Below, one piece after another: positions 26,024 through 34,616 of a stretch of 64,000 bases of DNA. Every line of letters starts with the position of its first letter. The stretch's first letter is position 1. The position numbers were made by a program, and so were the translations under genes. The stretch comes from Marivivens donghaensis (lineage in GTDB: Bacteria; Pseudomonadota; Alphaproteobacteria; Rhodobacterales; Rhodobacteraceae), in contig NZ_JAUFRA010000007.1 in the NCBI RefSeq assembly GCF_030410045.1, forward strand, positions 1 to 64,000, read 5' to 3'. The notes under the pieces were generated by a model. That model was not told where the DNA came from, ran no database searches, and worked only from the letters and a program-made list of their open reading frames with translations.

Positions 26024-27592
26024 ATGACTGATCAGATGCATGACCTGTTTATCATTGGCGGCGGGATCAATGGCTGCGGGATTGCCCGTGATGCCGCGGG
26101 TCGTGGTCTGTCGGTTGTTCTGGCAGAGCAGGGGGATCTGGCATCGGCCACGTCCTCTGCATCGACCAAGCTATTCCACGGTGGTCTGCGGTATCTTGAG
26201 TATTTTGAGTTCCGTTTGGTTCGCGAGGCCCTGATTGAACGCGAGACGCTCTTGCAGGCGATGCCGCACATTTCATGGCCGATGCGGTTTGTGTTGCCGT
26301 ATCACGCCTCGATGCGGTTCGAGGGTGCGACACCGACCTCACGGTTGTTGAATGTCGTAATGCCGTGGATGAAGGGACGAAGGCCCGCGTGGCTCATTCG
26401 GTTGGGACTTTTCCTCTATGATCATCTGGGCGGACGTAAGATTTTGCCGCCCACGCAGGTGGTTGATTTAACGACCGCTGTGGAAGGGAAGCCGCTCCAC
26501 TCCAAATTCGAAACGGCTTACGAATATTCCGATTGCTGGGTCGAGGACGCGCGGCTTGTTGCGTTAAATGCACGCGATGCGGTGAACCGTGGGGCGCGCA
26601 TTTTGACCCGCACAAAGGTGATCGCGGCTGATCGACTGAAGGATCATTGGGTCATCACGTTAGAGGACGTAGAGACGGGGGAACACCGCACCGAACGGGC
26701 GCGGATGCTGATCAATGCGGCGGGGCCGTGGGTTGGCAATGTGATCGCAAATACCCTGCGCCTCAACTCTCGCGATGGGGTGCGTTTGGTGCGCGGCAGC
26801 CATATCGTGACCAAGCGTCTCTATGATCACGATAAATGCTATTTCTTCCAAGGGACCGATGGGCGGATCATTTTTGCCATTCCCTATGAGACGGACTTTA
26901 CCCTGATCGGGACCACGGACGCGGAACACCACGATGTTTCAGAAAAGCCGCGCTGCACGGAAGAAGAACGCGATTATCTGATCCGTTTTGCCAACGGCTA
27001 TTTCAAACGCCAGCTTACAGCCGACGATGTTGTCTGGACCTACTCGGGCGTTCGGCCGCTCTACGATGATGGGTCCAGTTCTGCGACGGCCGCGACGCGG
27101 GATTACACGCTGAAGGTCGATGATACGGGCGGGGCTCCGATCCTCAATATTTTCGGGGGTAAGATCACGACCTATAGGCGCCTAGCTGAGGCCGCTATGG
27201 CGAAGGTCAAAGGCTATGTCCCAGACCTAAAACCTGATTGGACAGCTGGCGTTCCGCTGCCGGGTGGCGATTTCCCTGTCGATGGGGTGGACCATTTGAT
27301 CGTCGAGGCAAAGATACAGTTTCCGTTCCTCGATGACCGTTTGATTAGACGATTGGTGCGTGGATATGGCACCGACCTCTGGGCGATCCTTGGGCAGGCT
27401 AGATCGATTGAAGAGCTCGGTCAGCACTTCGGAGCGACGCTCTATGAGGCCGAAGTGAACTGGTTGATGGAGCACGAATTCGCGCGAGAGGCCGAGGATG
27501 TCCTTTGGCGCCGGACCAAGCTTGGCCTAAGGTTCGAGGACGCAGAGGTGGAAGCGCTCGATGCGTGGATGCGGGATAAGAGGAGGTACTGA
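26024..27592 (+). CDS. glpD: Aerobic glycerol-3-phosphate dehydrogenase
   Basis: The 522-residue FAD protein has the dinucleotide site DLFIIGGGINGCGIARDAAGRG, the family signature TSSASTKLFHGGLRYLE and a C-terminal helical domain. It oxidises glycerol 3-phosphate to dihydroxyacetone phosphate at the inner membrane and passes electrons to quinone. The frame opens at 26012; I use the ATG at 26024 behind a G-rich ribosome site. It follows the exporter by 15 bases and precedes glpK by 2, so it is part of the same transcription unit as the sulfoquinovose genes. Confidence 0.94.
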   Translation: MTDQMHDLFIIGGGINGCGIARDAAGRGLSVVLAEQGDLASATSSASTKLFHGGLRYLEYFEFRLVREALIERETLLQAMPHISWPMRFVLPYHASMRFEGATPTSRLLNVVMPWMKGRRPAWLIRLGLFLYDHLGGRKILPPTQVVDLTTAVEGKPLHSKFETAYEYSDCWVEDARLVALNARDAVNRGARILTRTKVIAADRLKDHWVITLEDVETGEHRTERARMLINAAGPWVGNVIANTLRLNSRDGVRLVRGSHIVTKRLYDHDKCYFFQGTDGRIIFAIPYETDFTLIGTTDAEHHDVSEKPRCTEEERDYLIRFANGYFKRQLTADDVVWTYSGVRPLYDDGSSSATAATRDYTLKVDDTGGAPILNIFGGKITTYRRLAEAAMAKVKGYVPDLKPDWTAGVPLPGGDFPVDGVDHLIVEAKIQFPFLDDRLIRRLVRGYGTDLWAILGQARSIEELGQHFGATLYEAEVNWLMEHEFAREAEDVLWRRTKLGLRFEDAEVEALDAWMRDKRRY

Positions 27593-27594
27593 GG

Positions 27595-29106
27595 ATGCCG
27601 TCAAAACAGTATATTCTGGCGATTGACCAAGGAACGACCTCATCGCGGGCCATCCTCTTTGATGCGGATATGACCATCGCGGCGAGCGCCCAAGAAGAAT
27701 TCCCACAACACTTCCCTCAGTCGGGATGGGTCGAACATGATCCGAGCGACCTCTGGACAACGGTTGTCGACACGGCGCGTGGGGCGTTGGAACAGGCCAG
27801 TGCGTCAGCAGACCAAGTGGCTGCAATCGGCATCACCAATCAGCGCGAAACGACCTTGGTTTGGGACCGCACCACAGGCGAACCCGTCTACAATGCGATT
27901 GTTTGGCAGGATCGTCGCACGGCAGAGTTTTGCCGCGACCTGACCGCTGCGGGCCACGCAGAGATGATCACGGATCGGACGGGTCTGCTCGTTGATCCGT
28001 ATTTTTCTGCGACCAAGGTGAAGTGGATTTTGGATCACGTCGATGGTGCGCGGGACAAGGCGCGGCGCGGTGATCTGCTCTTTGGCACCGTGGATAGCTA
28101 CCTGATCTGGAAGCTGACCGGCGGCGCGTCCCATGTGACTGATGCGACCAATGCGGCGCGCACGATGCTCTACGATATTCATAAAGGACGGTGGAGCCAG
28201 ACGATCTGCGATCTCTTTGATATTCCGATGGCAATGCTGCCCGAGGTCAAAGACTGCGCTGCTGAGTTTGGGACAACGCAGGCCGATCTGTTCGGCGCGC
28301 CCATCCCGATCACGGGCGTTGCGGGAGATCAGCAGGCGGCGACGGTCGGCCAAGCGTGCTTTGAACCCGGTATGATGAAATCGACCTATGGTACGGGCTG
28401 CTTTGCGCTGTTGAACACCGGCGACGTGCCCGTGCGGTCGAACAATCGCCTGCTCACAACGATTGCGTATCAATTGAATGGCAAGCCGACCTATGCCCTC
28501 GAAGGATCGATTTTTATCGCAGGTGCGGTGGTGCAATGGTTGAGGGATGGTCTACAAATCATCGACAACGCGTCAGAAACGCAATCCCTCGCTCAGAGTG
28601 CAGACGAAGGCCAAGACGTCATCCTCGTGCCCGCTTTCACAGGGTTGGGTGCGCCCTATTGGAACCCCGATTGCAGGGGCGCGATCTTTGGCCTGACACG
28701 CAATTCCGGTCCTGCGGAACTATCAAAGGCGGCACTCGAAAGTGTTGGGTTCCAGACGCGCGACCTCTTGGAGGCGATGAAAGCGGATTGGAGCACGGAT
28801 GAGGCCACAGCCACCCTGCGGGTCGATGGCGGGATGACGGCCTCTGATTGGACGATGCAATTCCTCGCCGACATCATTGGTGCCCCCGTCGATCGGCCTG
28901 AAGTCCTTGAAACCACCGCGCTCGGGGCGGCGTGGTTGGCTGGCCAATTCGTCGGCTTCTATCCTGAACAGGTTACCTTCGCGCGCCGCTGGAAGGTCGA
29001 CACACGTTTTGAACCCGCAATGGAGGACACGGTCAGAGACCGACGTTACGCAGCATGGAAACGCGCGGTCGCCGCGACGATGACTGCTGTATCATCCAGC
29101 CAATAG
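27595..29106 (+). CDS. glpK: Glycerol kinase
   Basis: The 503-residue FGGY kinase has AIDQGTTSSRAILFD at its start, GITNQRETT, the catalytic-region motif GVAGDQQAATVGQ, GTGCFALLNTG and a C-terminal nucleotide site (LRVDGGMTASDWTMQF). It phosphorylates glycerol with ATP to feed the adjacent GlpD. Placed last in the cluster, it would use glycerol released from sulfoquinovosyl glycerol. Length is normal and no regulatory gene separates it from glpD. Confidence 0.96.
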   Translation: MPSKQYILAIDQGTTSSRAILFDADMTIAASAQEEFPQHFPQSGWVEHDPSDLWTTVVDTARGALEQASASADQVAAIGITNQRETTLVWDRTTGEPVYNAIVWQDRRTAEFCRDLTAAGHAEMITDRTGLLVDPYFSATKVKWILDHVDGARDKARRGDLLFGTVDSYLIWKLTGGASHVTDATNAARTMLYDIHKGRWSQTICDLFDIPMAMLPEVKDCAAEFGTTQADLFGAPIPITGVAGDQQAATVGQACFEPGMMKSTYGTGCFALLNTGDVPVRSNNRLLTTIAYQLNGKPTYALEGSIFIAGAVVQWLRDGLQIIDNASETQSLAQSADEGQDVILVPAFTGLGAPYWNPDCRGAIFGLTRNSGPAELSKAALESVGFQTRDLLEAMKADWSTDEATATLRVDGGMTASDWTMQFLADIIGAPVDRPEVLETTALGAAWLAGQFVGFYPEQVTFARRWKVDTRFEPAMEDTVRDRRYAAWKRAVAATMTAVSSSQ

Positions 29107-29264
29107 AGAACATGTCTTACGTTGCAGCGAATGACTGCAATTCGCCCAAGGTACCGTAACCTCTCAGTGGTAGGGGAGCTTTAGACCGTTCTCATAATTT
29201 TATTGGTCGTGAAATGTGTCTGAATTCGGAGTGTTGGGTTAGTCGTGCGCTGATCAGTAGCCGT

Positions 29265-30257
29265 TCAATGCGTTGCGCGGAGAACGAGTTCAGCATCGAG
29301 CCACTTGGTTTCGCCTGCGCGATCAGGTTCGGCCTCGCGCGCCATAAGGAGGTCTATCGTCCCTTTCACCAACGGCTCGATTGGATTGCGTAGGGTGGTA
29401 AGTGCCATGTTCGGCCACTCCGCCATTGAGATATCGTCGAACCCTGTCACCGCGATCTCTTCGGGCACAGAAGTGCCTTTTTCCTTAAGGTACATCAAAG
29501 CGCCCAGCGCCATTGCATCGTTAGCGCACACCAATGCATCAATGTCCGCCAGATCGGTACATGCCTGCATGGCGTTAAACCCACCCATAACGGAGTAATC
29601 GCCATAAAGCCGTGAAACAGGTTCTAGGTGATGCGCTTTCAGTGTCTCTTCAAACCCGCCGTAGCGTTCACCCGTGGACCAAAATGCGTCTGGTCCTGAA
29701 AGATAAGCAAATTTCCGGCGACCTTGCTTAATAAGGTGTTCTGTCATCACCGCCATGGCCTCGCGATTTCGGACGCAGATGTTATCGACGTTTGGCCCAT
29801 CCACGATGCGGCCTGATGAAATCACTGGAATGCCGAGCTTTAGGCAGGATGACACGACATCCGCACCGAGGCTCCCTGACCGGAGGATCATCGCTTCGAG
29901 CGGATAGCGAAGGACGTTCTGAATGGCGGCTTTTGCCGCATCGCCAGACCCGCCGACAACGATGGGCCATTTGCCCGCAGCGTTGAGACCGTTGATCAAC
30001 GCGGTCGCGACTTCTTTGTCGTAGTGGTTTGGCATTTCGCCGACAAAGATCGCGACGAGGTTTGACCCTGCCCCCTGCAAACTGGCCGCAAGGGCATTTG
30101 GACGATACCCCAATTCATCGGCAGCTTTTAGGATGCGGGTTTTCTTGTCAGCATCCAGATATGCGCCCTCGGTAAAGGCGCGGGACACAGCGGATCGAGA
30201 CACATCCGCGAGCTTTGCCACATCAGCCGCGGTGACCCGACGTTTTTGACCAGTCAT
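29265..30257 (-). CDS. LacI family transcriptional regulator
   Basis: The 330-residue protein has an N-terminal LacI helix-turn-helix and hinge (VTAADVAKLADVSRSAVSRAF, LGYRPNALAASLQ) and a periplasmic-binding-protein-like effector domain (GIPVISSGR, FAYLSGPDA, AVTGFDDISMAEWPNM, LTTLRNP). It is divergent from the ugp-type operon and probably represses it. It is convergent with glpK across 158 bases that hold no gene. A palindrome at 30308-30315 in the divergent region may be its operator. Confidence 0.92.
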   Translation of the reverse strand: MTGQKRRVTAADVAKLADVSRSAVSRAFTEGAYLDADKKTRILKAADELGYRPNALAASLQGAGSNLVAIFVGEMPNHYDKEVATALINGLNAAGKWPIVVGGSGDAAKAAIQNVLRYPLEAMILRSGSLGADVVSSCLKLGIPVISSGRIVDGPNVDNICVRNREAMAVMTEHLIKQGRRKFAYLSGPDAFWSTGERYGGFEETLKAHHLEPVSRLYGDYSVMGGFNAMQACTDLADIDALVCANDAMALGALMYLKEKGTSVPEEIAVTGFDDISMAEWPNMALTTLRNPIEPLVKGTIDLLMAREAEPDRAGETKWLDAELVLRATH

Positions 30258-30307
30258 GAAAAAATGCTCTCCGCGTCACTTTGGCGTTACACAGCATCGG
30301 TATATGA

Positions 30308-30315
30308 ACACGTGT
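30308..30315. promoter_or_regulatory. Candidate LacI-type operator upstream of ugpB
   Basis: The palindrome ACACGTGT has a central CG step and TGA/GCA flanks, as in many LacI-family operators. It lies 50 bases upstream of the LacI gene start and 142 before the binding-protein gene. It is short, so chance occurrence is possible. Confidence 0.4.
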
Positions 30316-30457
30316 GCAGATGGTGTGCAAGCGGAATCAATGCGCTGCGGCTGTCTGGCAAAACTCTGACCCGCGCTGGGTCCGAACCTGCCATCGCGTC
30401 CACATTTGAGGGCGTTGTCTAACCCAAGGCCATGACGGCTTTGATTGGAGAATGAGA

Positions 30458-31759
30458 ATGAAACACCTGTCTTTTGTTTCGGCTGCCGCCCTCGCGCTGG
30501 TTGCCAATACTGCTTTTGCTGAAACTGAAATTACTTGGTGGCACGCAATGGGCGGCAAACTGGGTGACACCGTCAACCAGATCGCTGCTGACTTTAACGC
30601 GAGCCAAGACGAATACACCATCACGCCAGTGTTCAAAGGTTCTTACGAAGAGACCCTCACCGCTGGTATCGCGGCGTTCCGCGCGGGTGAACAGCCGAAC
30701 ATCATGCAGGTGTTTGACGCTGGCGCTGCAACCGTGATCGGCGCAAAAGGCGCAACTGTTCCGGTTCAGGACCTTCTCGAAGCAAACGGCGTTGAGTTTG
30801 ACATCAACGACTACATCTCTGGCGTTCGTTACTTCTACGCTGACGCAGATGGCAAAATGATCGGCATGCCGTTCAACTCGTCCTCGCCGATCATGTACTT
30901 CAACGTCGACGCTCTGGCAGCTGCTGGTGTTGAAGCGCCGAAAACTTGGGAAGAGTTTGAAACTGTAACCGCACCTGCACTGGTTGCTGCTGGGTACATC
31001 CCGCTCGCAGAATCCCACTCCCCGTGGATTTTTGTTGAGAATTTCATGTCCCGCCACAACCTGCCGTTCGCAACGAACGACAACGGTTACACTGGCGTTG
31101 ACACCCAGATCCTCGTCAACTCTGACGAACTGAAAATGCATTGGACCAACGTTAAAGAATGGCTCGATGAGGGCTACTTTGGCTGGTACGGCGCTTCGTG
31201 GGACGACAACCAAGCACCGTTTGAAGAAGGCAAAGTTGCACTGTGGATGGGCTCTTCGGGTTCGTTCGGTGGCCTGATGCAGAAAGACCTGCCGTTTGAA
31301 TTTTCGGCAACCTACCTGCCGTATTGGGAATCGATCACCACGGAGCCGACCCAGACCTTTATCGGTGGCGCATCGCTCTTTGCTATGGCTGGTCAGTCTG
31401 ACGAAGAAAACGCAGCAACTGCAGCGTTCTTTGACTACCTGACTTCGCCAGAAGTCCAGTACATGTGGCACCGTGAAACCGGCTATGTGCCGATCACCAC
31501 TGCGGCCTACGAAATGGCAAAAGCTGACGGTCACTACGATCGCTTTCCTGCTGCCGAAGTTGGCATCCAGCAGCTTTCGCTCGCTTCTGGTGAGAACACC
31601 AAAGGCTACCGCCTGGGCTTCTACGTTCAGATCCGCGACGTGATGAACCGTGAATTCGGCCGCATCCTGACGGGTGAGACCTCGGTTGATGACGCATTCG
31701 CAACCATTGAAACCGAAGCAAACGAGCTCCTGTCGCGCTTTGCGATGACCCAAGGTTAA
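30458..31759 (+). CDS. ugpB: Glycerol-3-phosphate-type ABC transporter substrate-binding protein (UgpB-like)
   Basis: The 433-residue protein has a signal peptide (KHLSFVSAAALALVANTAFA) and UgpB hallmarks: ITWWHAMGGKLGDTVNQIA, FKGSYEETLTAGIAAFRAG, IMQVFDAGAATVI, GMPFNSSSPIMYFN and MWHRETGYVPITTAAYE. UgpB binds sn-glycerol 3-phosphate and glycerophosphodiesters. GGAGA sits six bases before ATG 30458; the ATG at 30452 overlaps that site. A hairpin after the stop suggests more binding protein than permease is made. Confidence 0.92.
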   Translation: MKHLSFVSAAALALVANTAFAETEITWWHAMGGKLGDTVNQIAADFNASQDEYTITPVFKGSYEETLTAGIAAFRAGEQPNIMQVFDAGAATVIGAKGATVPVQDLLEANGVEFDINDYISGVRYFYADADGKMIGMPFNSSSPIMYFNVDALAAAGVEAPKTWEEFETVTAPALVAAGYIPLAESHSPWIFVENFMSRHNLPFATNDNGYTGVDTQILVNSDELKMHWTNVKEWLDEGYFGWYGASWDDNQAPFEEGKVALWMGSSGSFGGLMQKDLPFEFSATYLPYWESITTEPTQTFIGGASLFAMAGQSDEENAATAAFFDYLTSPEVQYMWHRETGYVPITTAAYEMAKADGHYDRFPAAEVGIQQLSLASGENTKGYRLGFYVQIRDVMNREFGRILTGETSVDDAFATIETEANELLSRFAMTQG

Positions 31760-31778
31760 TCGCTTAGCTCAGACACCG

Positions 31779-31806
31779 CTGGCGGCTGCAGAAATGCGGC
31801 CGCCAG
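31779..31806 (+). terminator. Intra-operon stem-loop between ugpB and ugpA
   Basis: CTGGCGGC at 31779-31786 pairs with GCCGCCAG at 31799-31806 around a 12-base loop, 20 bases after the ugpB stop. There is no T-run, so it is more likely an mRNA-stabilising or attenuating element than a full terminator. Confidence 0.7.
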
Positions 31807-31826
31807 TCCATATTTTAGGGGGTTTC

Positions 31827-32708
31827 ATGAAACGCGCAGGATTTTCGACACGGTGGTTGCCGATCCTATTACTGCTTCCGCAGCTATCCATCATTCTCAT
31901 CTTCTTTTACTGGCCAGCCGCCCACGCGGTTAAGTCGTCCTTTTATCTTCAGGACCCGTTTGGCTTTGGCGAAACCTTCGTCGGGATGAAGAACTATACC
32001 TCGCTGTTGAAATCTTCCGCCTATCTGCGATCTGCGCAATTCACTGTCATCTTTACCCTACTCGTGACGATCCTTTCCCTGTCTCTCGCCCTTCTCTTGG
32101 CGGTGAAGGCCGACAAAGTGATCAAAGGGGCCAAAGCCTACCGCACCCTTTTGATGTGGGTCTACGCTGTCGCTCCACCCGTCGCGGGCGTCATTGGCCT
32201 TGTTCTGTTTGACCAAACATGGGGACCGCTCAAGGACTTCTTTGGCCTCTTCGGCTGGGATTTCCGACTGGGCGTGAATTACTTCGATACCGCCTTTGCG
32301 ATGGTTGTTGTCTCTGTCTGGAAACAGCTACCCGTGAATTTCATCTTCTTCCTGTCGGGCCTGCAGTCCATTCCCAAATCCGTCCGCGAGGCAGCGCTGA
32401 TCGACAACCGTTCAGCATCGGGACGGTTCTGGGACGTGACCTTCCCTCTTCTCGCTCCGACCGCGTTTTTCCTGCTGATCATCAACATCACTTACGCGCT
32501 CTTTGACACTTTCGGCATCATCGACACGGTGGTCAAAGGGGAGCCCAGCAACAACCCCATGACGCTCGTCTACCGCGTTTATGTGGACGGTTTCCGTGGC
32601 AATGACCTTGGCGGATCGTCGGCGCAATCGGTCGTTCTGATGGTGCTCGTGCTTGCGCTGACCGTTTTCCAGTTCCGCATGGTGGAACGCCGCATCCATT
32701 ACACCTGA
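31827..32708 (+). CDS. ugpA: Glycerol-3-phosphate-type ABC transporter permease (UgpA-like)
   Basis: The 293-residue six-helix permease carries the UgpA opening (TRWLPILLLLPQLSIILIFFYWPA) and the EAA loop (REAALIDNRSASGRFWDVTFPLLAP). GGGGG precedes the ATG at 31827; the in-frame extension upstream runs into the hairpin and is rejected. It pairs with UgpE. Confidence 0.93.
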   Translation: MKRAGFSTRWLPILLLLPQLSIILIFFYWPAAHAVKSSFYLQDPFGFGETFVGMKNYTSLLKSSAYLRSAQFTVIFTLLVTILSLSLALLLAVKADKVIKGAKAYRTLLMWVYAVAPPVAGVIGLVLFDQTWGPLKDFFGLFGWDFRLGVNYFDTAFAMVVVSVWKQLPVNFIFFLSGLQSIPKSVREAALIDNRSASGRFWDVTFPLLAPTAFFLLIINITYALFDTFGIIDTVVKGEPSNNPMTLVYRVYVDGFRGNDLGGSSAQSVVLMVLVLALTVFQFRMVERRIHYT

Positions 32709-32716
32709 GGATCACG

Positions 32717-33568
32717 ATGAAACGTATTAAGTTTGAAACCATTGTGGACCATTCGATCCTGATCCTCGGATCGCTGATTATGATCCTTCCCGTGGTGATG
32801 TTGCTGCAAATGGCCTCCACCACGGACCTAGAGACCATGCGTAATGGTCCTGGTTTGGTGTTCGGGGATCAAATCCCGATCAACTTTGAAAAAGCCATGT
32901 TCGAAGCCTCTGGATTCAGCGGCGAAAATACAGGCCTGAGTATGCTCTATAACTCGCTGATCCTGGGGTTTGGCTTTGCCATTGGTAAGATCGTCATCGG
33001 TATGATGGCCGCCTACGCCATCGTCTATTTCCGTCTGAAGTTCGCGACAATGGCGTTCTGGATTATCTTCACGACGCTGTTGTTGCCGCTCGAGGTGCGC
33101 ATCCTGCCGTCCTATGAAATCGTCCAGAAACTCGGCATGCTGAACACCTATCAGGGCCTGATTATCCCCCTGATCGCCTCGGCCACCGCCACGTTCTTTT
33201 TCCGACAGTTTTTCCGTTCGGTCCCTGAAGAGCTGATCGAAGCCGCCCGCATTGATGGCGCAGGCCCGATCAAGTTCTTCATCGACATTCTGGTGCCGCT
33301 CTCACGTACCATGATCGCCGCGATGTTCATCATCATGTTCGTCTACGGGTGGAACCAATACCTCTGGCCCACCATGATCACGACAGATGAGGGGATGTTC
33401 ACCCTCGTTCGCGGTATCAAACAGATCACCCAAACCCTCGAAGGCACGAACCTGCCCGAATACGGCAAGTCGAACATCCTTCAGATCATTGCGATCCTTC
33501 CGCCCGTCCTCATCGTCATTTTCTTCCAGAGCTGGTTCGTAAAGGGCCTGACGGAATCCGATAAGTAA
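32717..33568 (+). CDS. ugpE: Glycerol-3-phosphate-type ABC transporter permease (UgpE-like)
   Basis: The 283-residue permease has the typical six helices and the EAA loop (EAARIDGAGPIKFFIDILVPLSR), followed by WNQYLWPTMIT as in UgpE. It starts 9 bases after ugpA. Compared with the sulfoquinovose permease 2, it has the normal short loop after the first helix. Confidence 0.93.
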   Translation: MKRIKFETIVDHSILILGSLIMILPVVMLLQMASTTDLETMRNGPGLVFGDQIPINFEKAMFEASGFSGENTGLSMLYNSLILGFGFAIGKIVIGMMAAYAIVYFRLKFATMAFWIIFTTLLLPLEVRILPSYEIVQKLGMLNTYQGLIIPLIASATATFFFRQFFRSVPEELIEAARIDGAGPIKFFIDILVPLSRTMIAAMFIIMFVYGWNQYLWPTMITTDEGMFTLVRGIKQITQTLEGTNLPEYGKSNILQIIAILPPVLIVIFFQSWFVKGLTESDK

Positions 33569-33578
33569 GGAATTTACC

Positions 33579-34616
33579 ATGGCTCAGGTTACTCTGAACG
33601 CTCTCCGCAAGGTTTACCCCAACGGTTTCGAAGCCGTGAAGCCTGCGAGTTTCACCATTGAAGAAGGCGAGTTCGTCGTGCTCGTCGGACCGTCTGGATG
33701 TGGCAAGTCTACGATGCTGCGCATGATCGCAGGGCTTGAGGAAATCACTGAAGGCGACCTCCATATCGGCGACCGTGTTGTAAATACCGTCGACCCCGCC
33801 GACCGTGACATCGCGATGGTTTTCCAGAACTACGCTCTCTACCCGCATATGACCGTTCGTAAAAACATCGGATACGGGCTGAAAAACCGTAAAATCGCTA
33901 AAGATGTGATCAACCAAAAGGTCGAAGAGGCCGCGAACCTTCTGAACCTCAACGACTACCTTGATCGCAAACCCTCGCAATTGTCGGGCGGCCAGCGTCA
34001 GCGCGTTGCGATGGGCCGTGCGATTGTCCGCGATCCATCACTTTTCTTGTTCGACGAGCCTCTCTCGAATCTTGATGCAAAACTGCGCAATCAGATGCGG
34101 ATCGAGATTAAGGCCCTTCAACGCCGACTTGGCGTGACCTCCGTCTACGTGACCCATGATCAGGTCGAAGCTATGACCATGGCCGACCGTATCATCGTGA
34201 TGAATGGCGGAGAGATTGAACAGATCGGCACCCCGTCCGAGGTGTATCATTCGCCCGCATCGACATTTGTTGCGTCCTTTATGGGCGCGCCACCGATGAA
34301 CCTTTTGGATGTCTCGCGCGAGAACGGCGCGGTGATGGTCGGTGGGCAACAGGTTGCCGAATTCACTGGCAGCGGTTCTGTGACGTTGGGCGTCCGTCCC
34401 GAGGATATTCTGCCTGATGCGAACGGTTCCTTCGAAATCAATGTCACCCTTATCGAGGAACTCGGTGCGCACCGAATTCTGCACGCGGTCTGGGCAGGAC
34501 AGCCGATCATGATCAGCGTTACCAAAGACGTCGCCGCTGAAACGGGTCCGCTGCGCGTCGCTATCAAGCCTGATGCGCTTAAGTATTTTGACCCTCAGAC
34601 AGGTCGCCGCCTATGA
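33579..34616 (+). CDS. ugpC: Glycerol-3-phosphate-type ABC transporter ATPase (UgpC-like)
   Basis: The 345-residue ATPase has Walker A GPSGCGKST, MVFQNYALYPHMTVRKNIGYGLKNR, LSGGQRQRVAMGRAIVRDP and LFDEPLSNLDAKLR, then a TOBE-type regulatory C terminus. Its stop overlaps the next start (ATGA), coupling it to the EEP hydrolase. Confidence 0.94.
   Translation: MAQVTLNALRKVYPNGFEAVKPASFTIEEGEFVVLVGPSGCGKSTMLRMIAGLEEITEGDLHIGDRVVNTVDPADRDIAMVFQNYALYPHMTVRKNIGYGLKNRKIAKDVINQKVEEAANLLNLNDYLDRKPSQLSGGQRQRVAMGRAIVRDPSLFLFDEPLSNLDAKLRNQMRIEIKALQRRLGVTSVYVTHDQVEAMTMADRIIVMNGGEIEQIGTPSEVYHSPASTFVASFMGAPPMNLLDVSRENGAVMVGGQQVAEFTGSGSVTLGVRPEDILPDANGSFEINVTLIEELGAHRILHAVWAGQPIMISVTKDVAAETGPLRVAIKPDALKYFDPQTGRRL

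Noticed and set aside
30419..31753. A 444-codon open frame on the minus strand
   Set aside because: It mirrors ugpB almost exactly, has no family similarity or ribosome site, and its composition (many Arg, Cys and Val) is that of an antisense frame.
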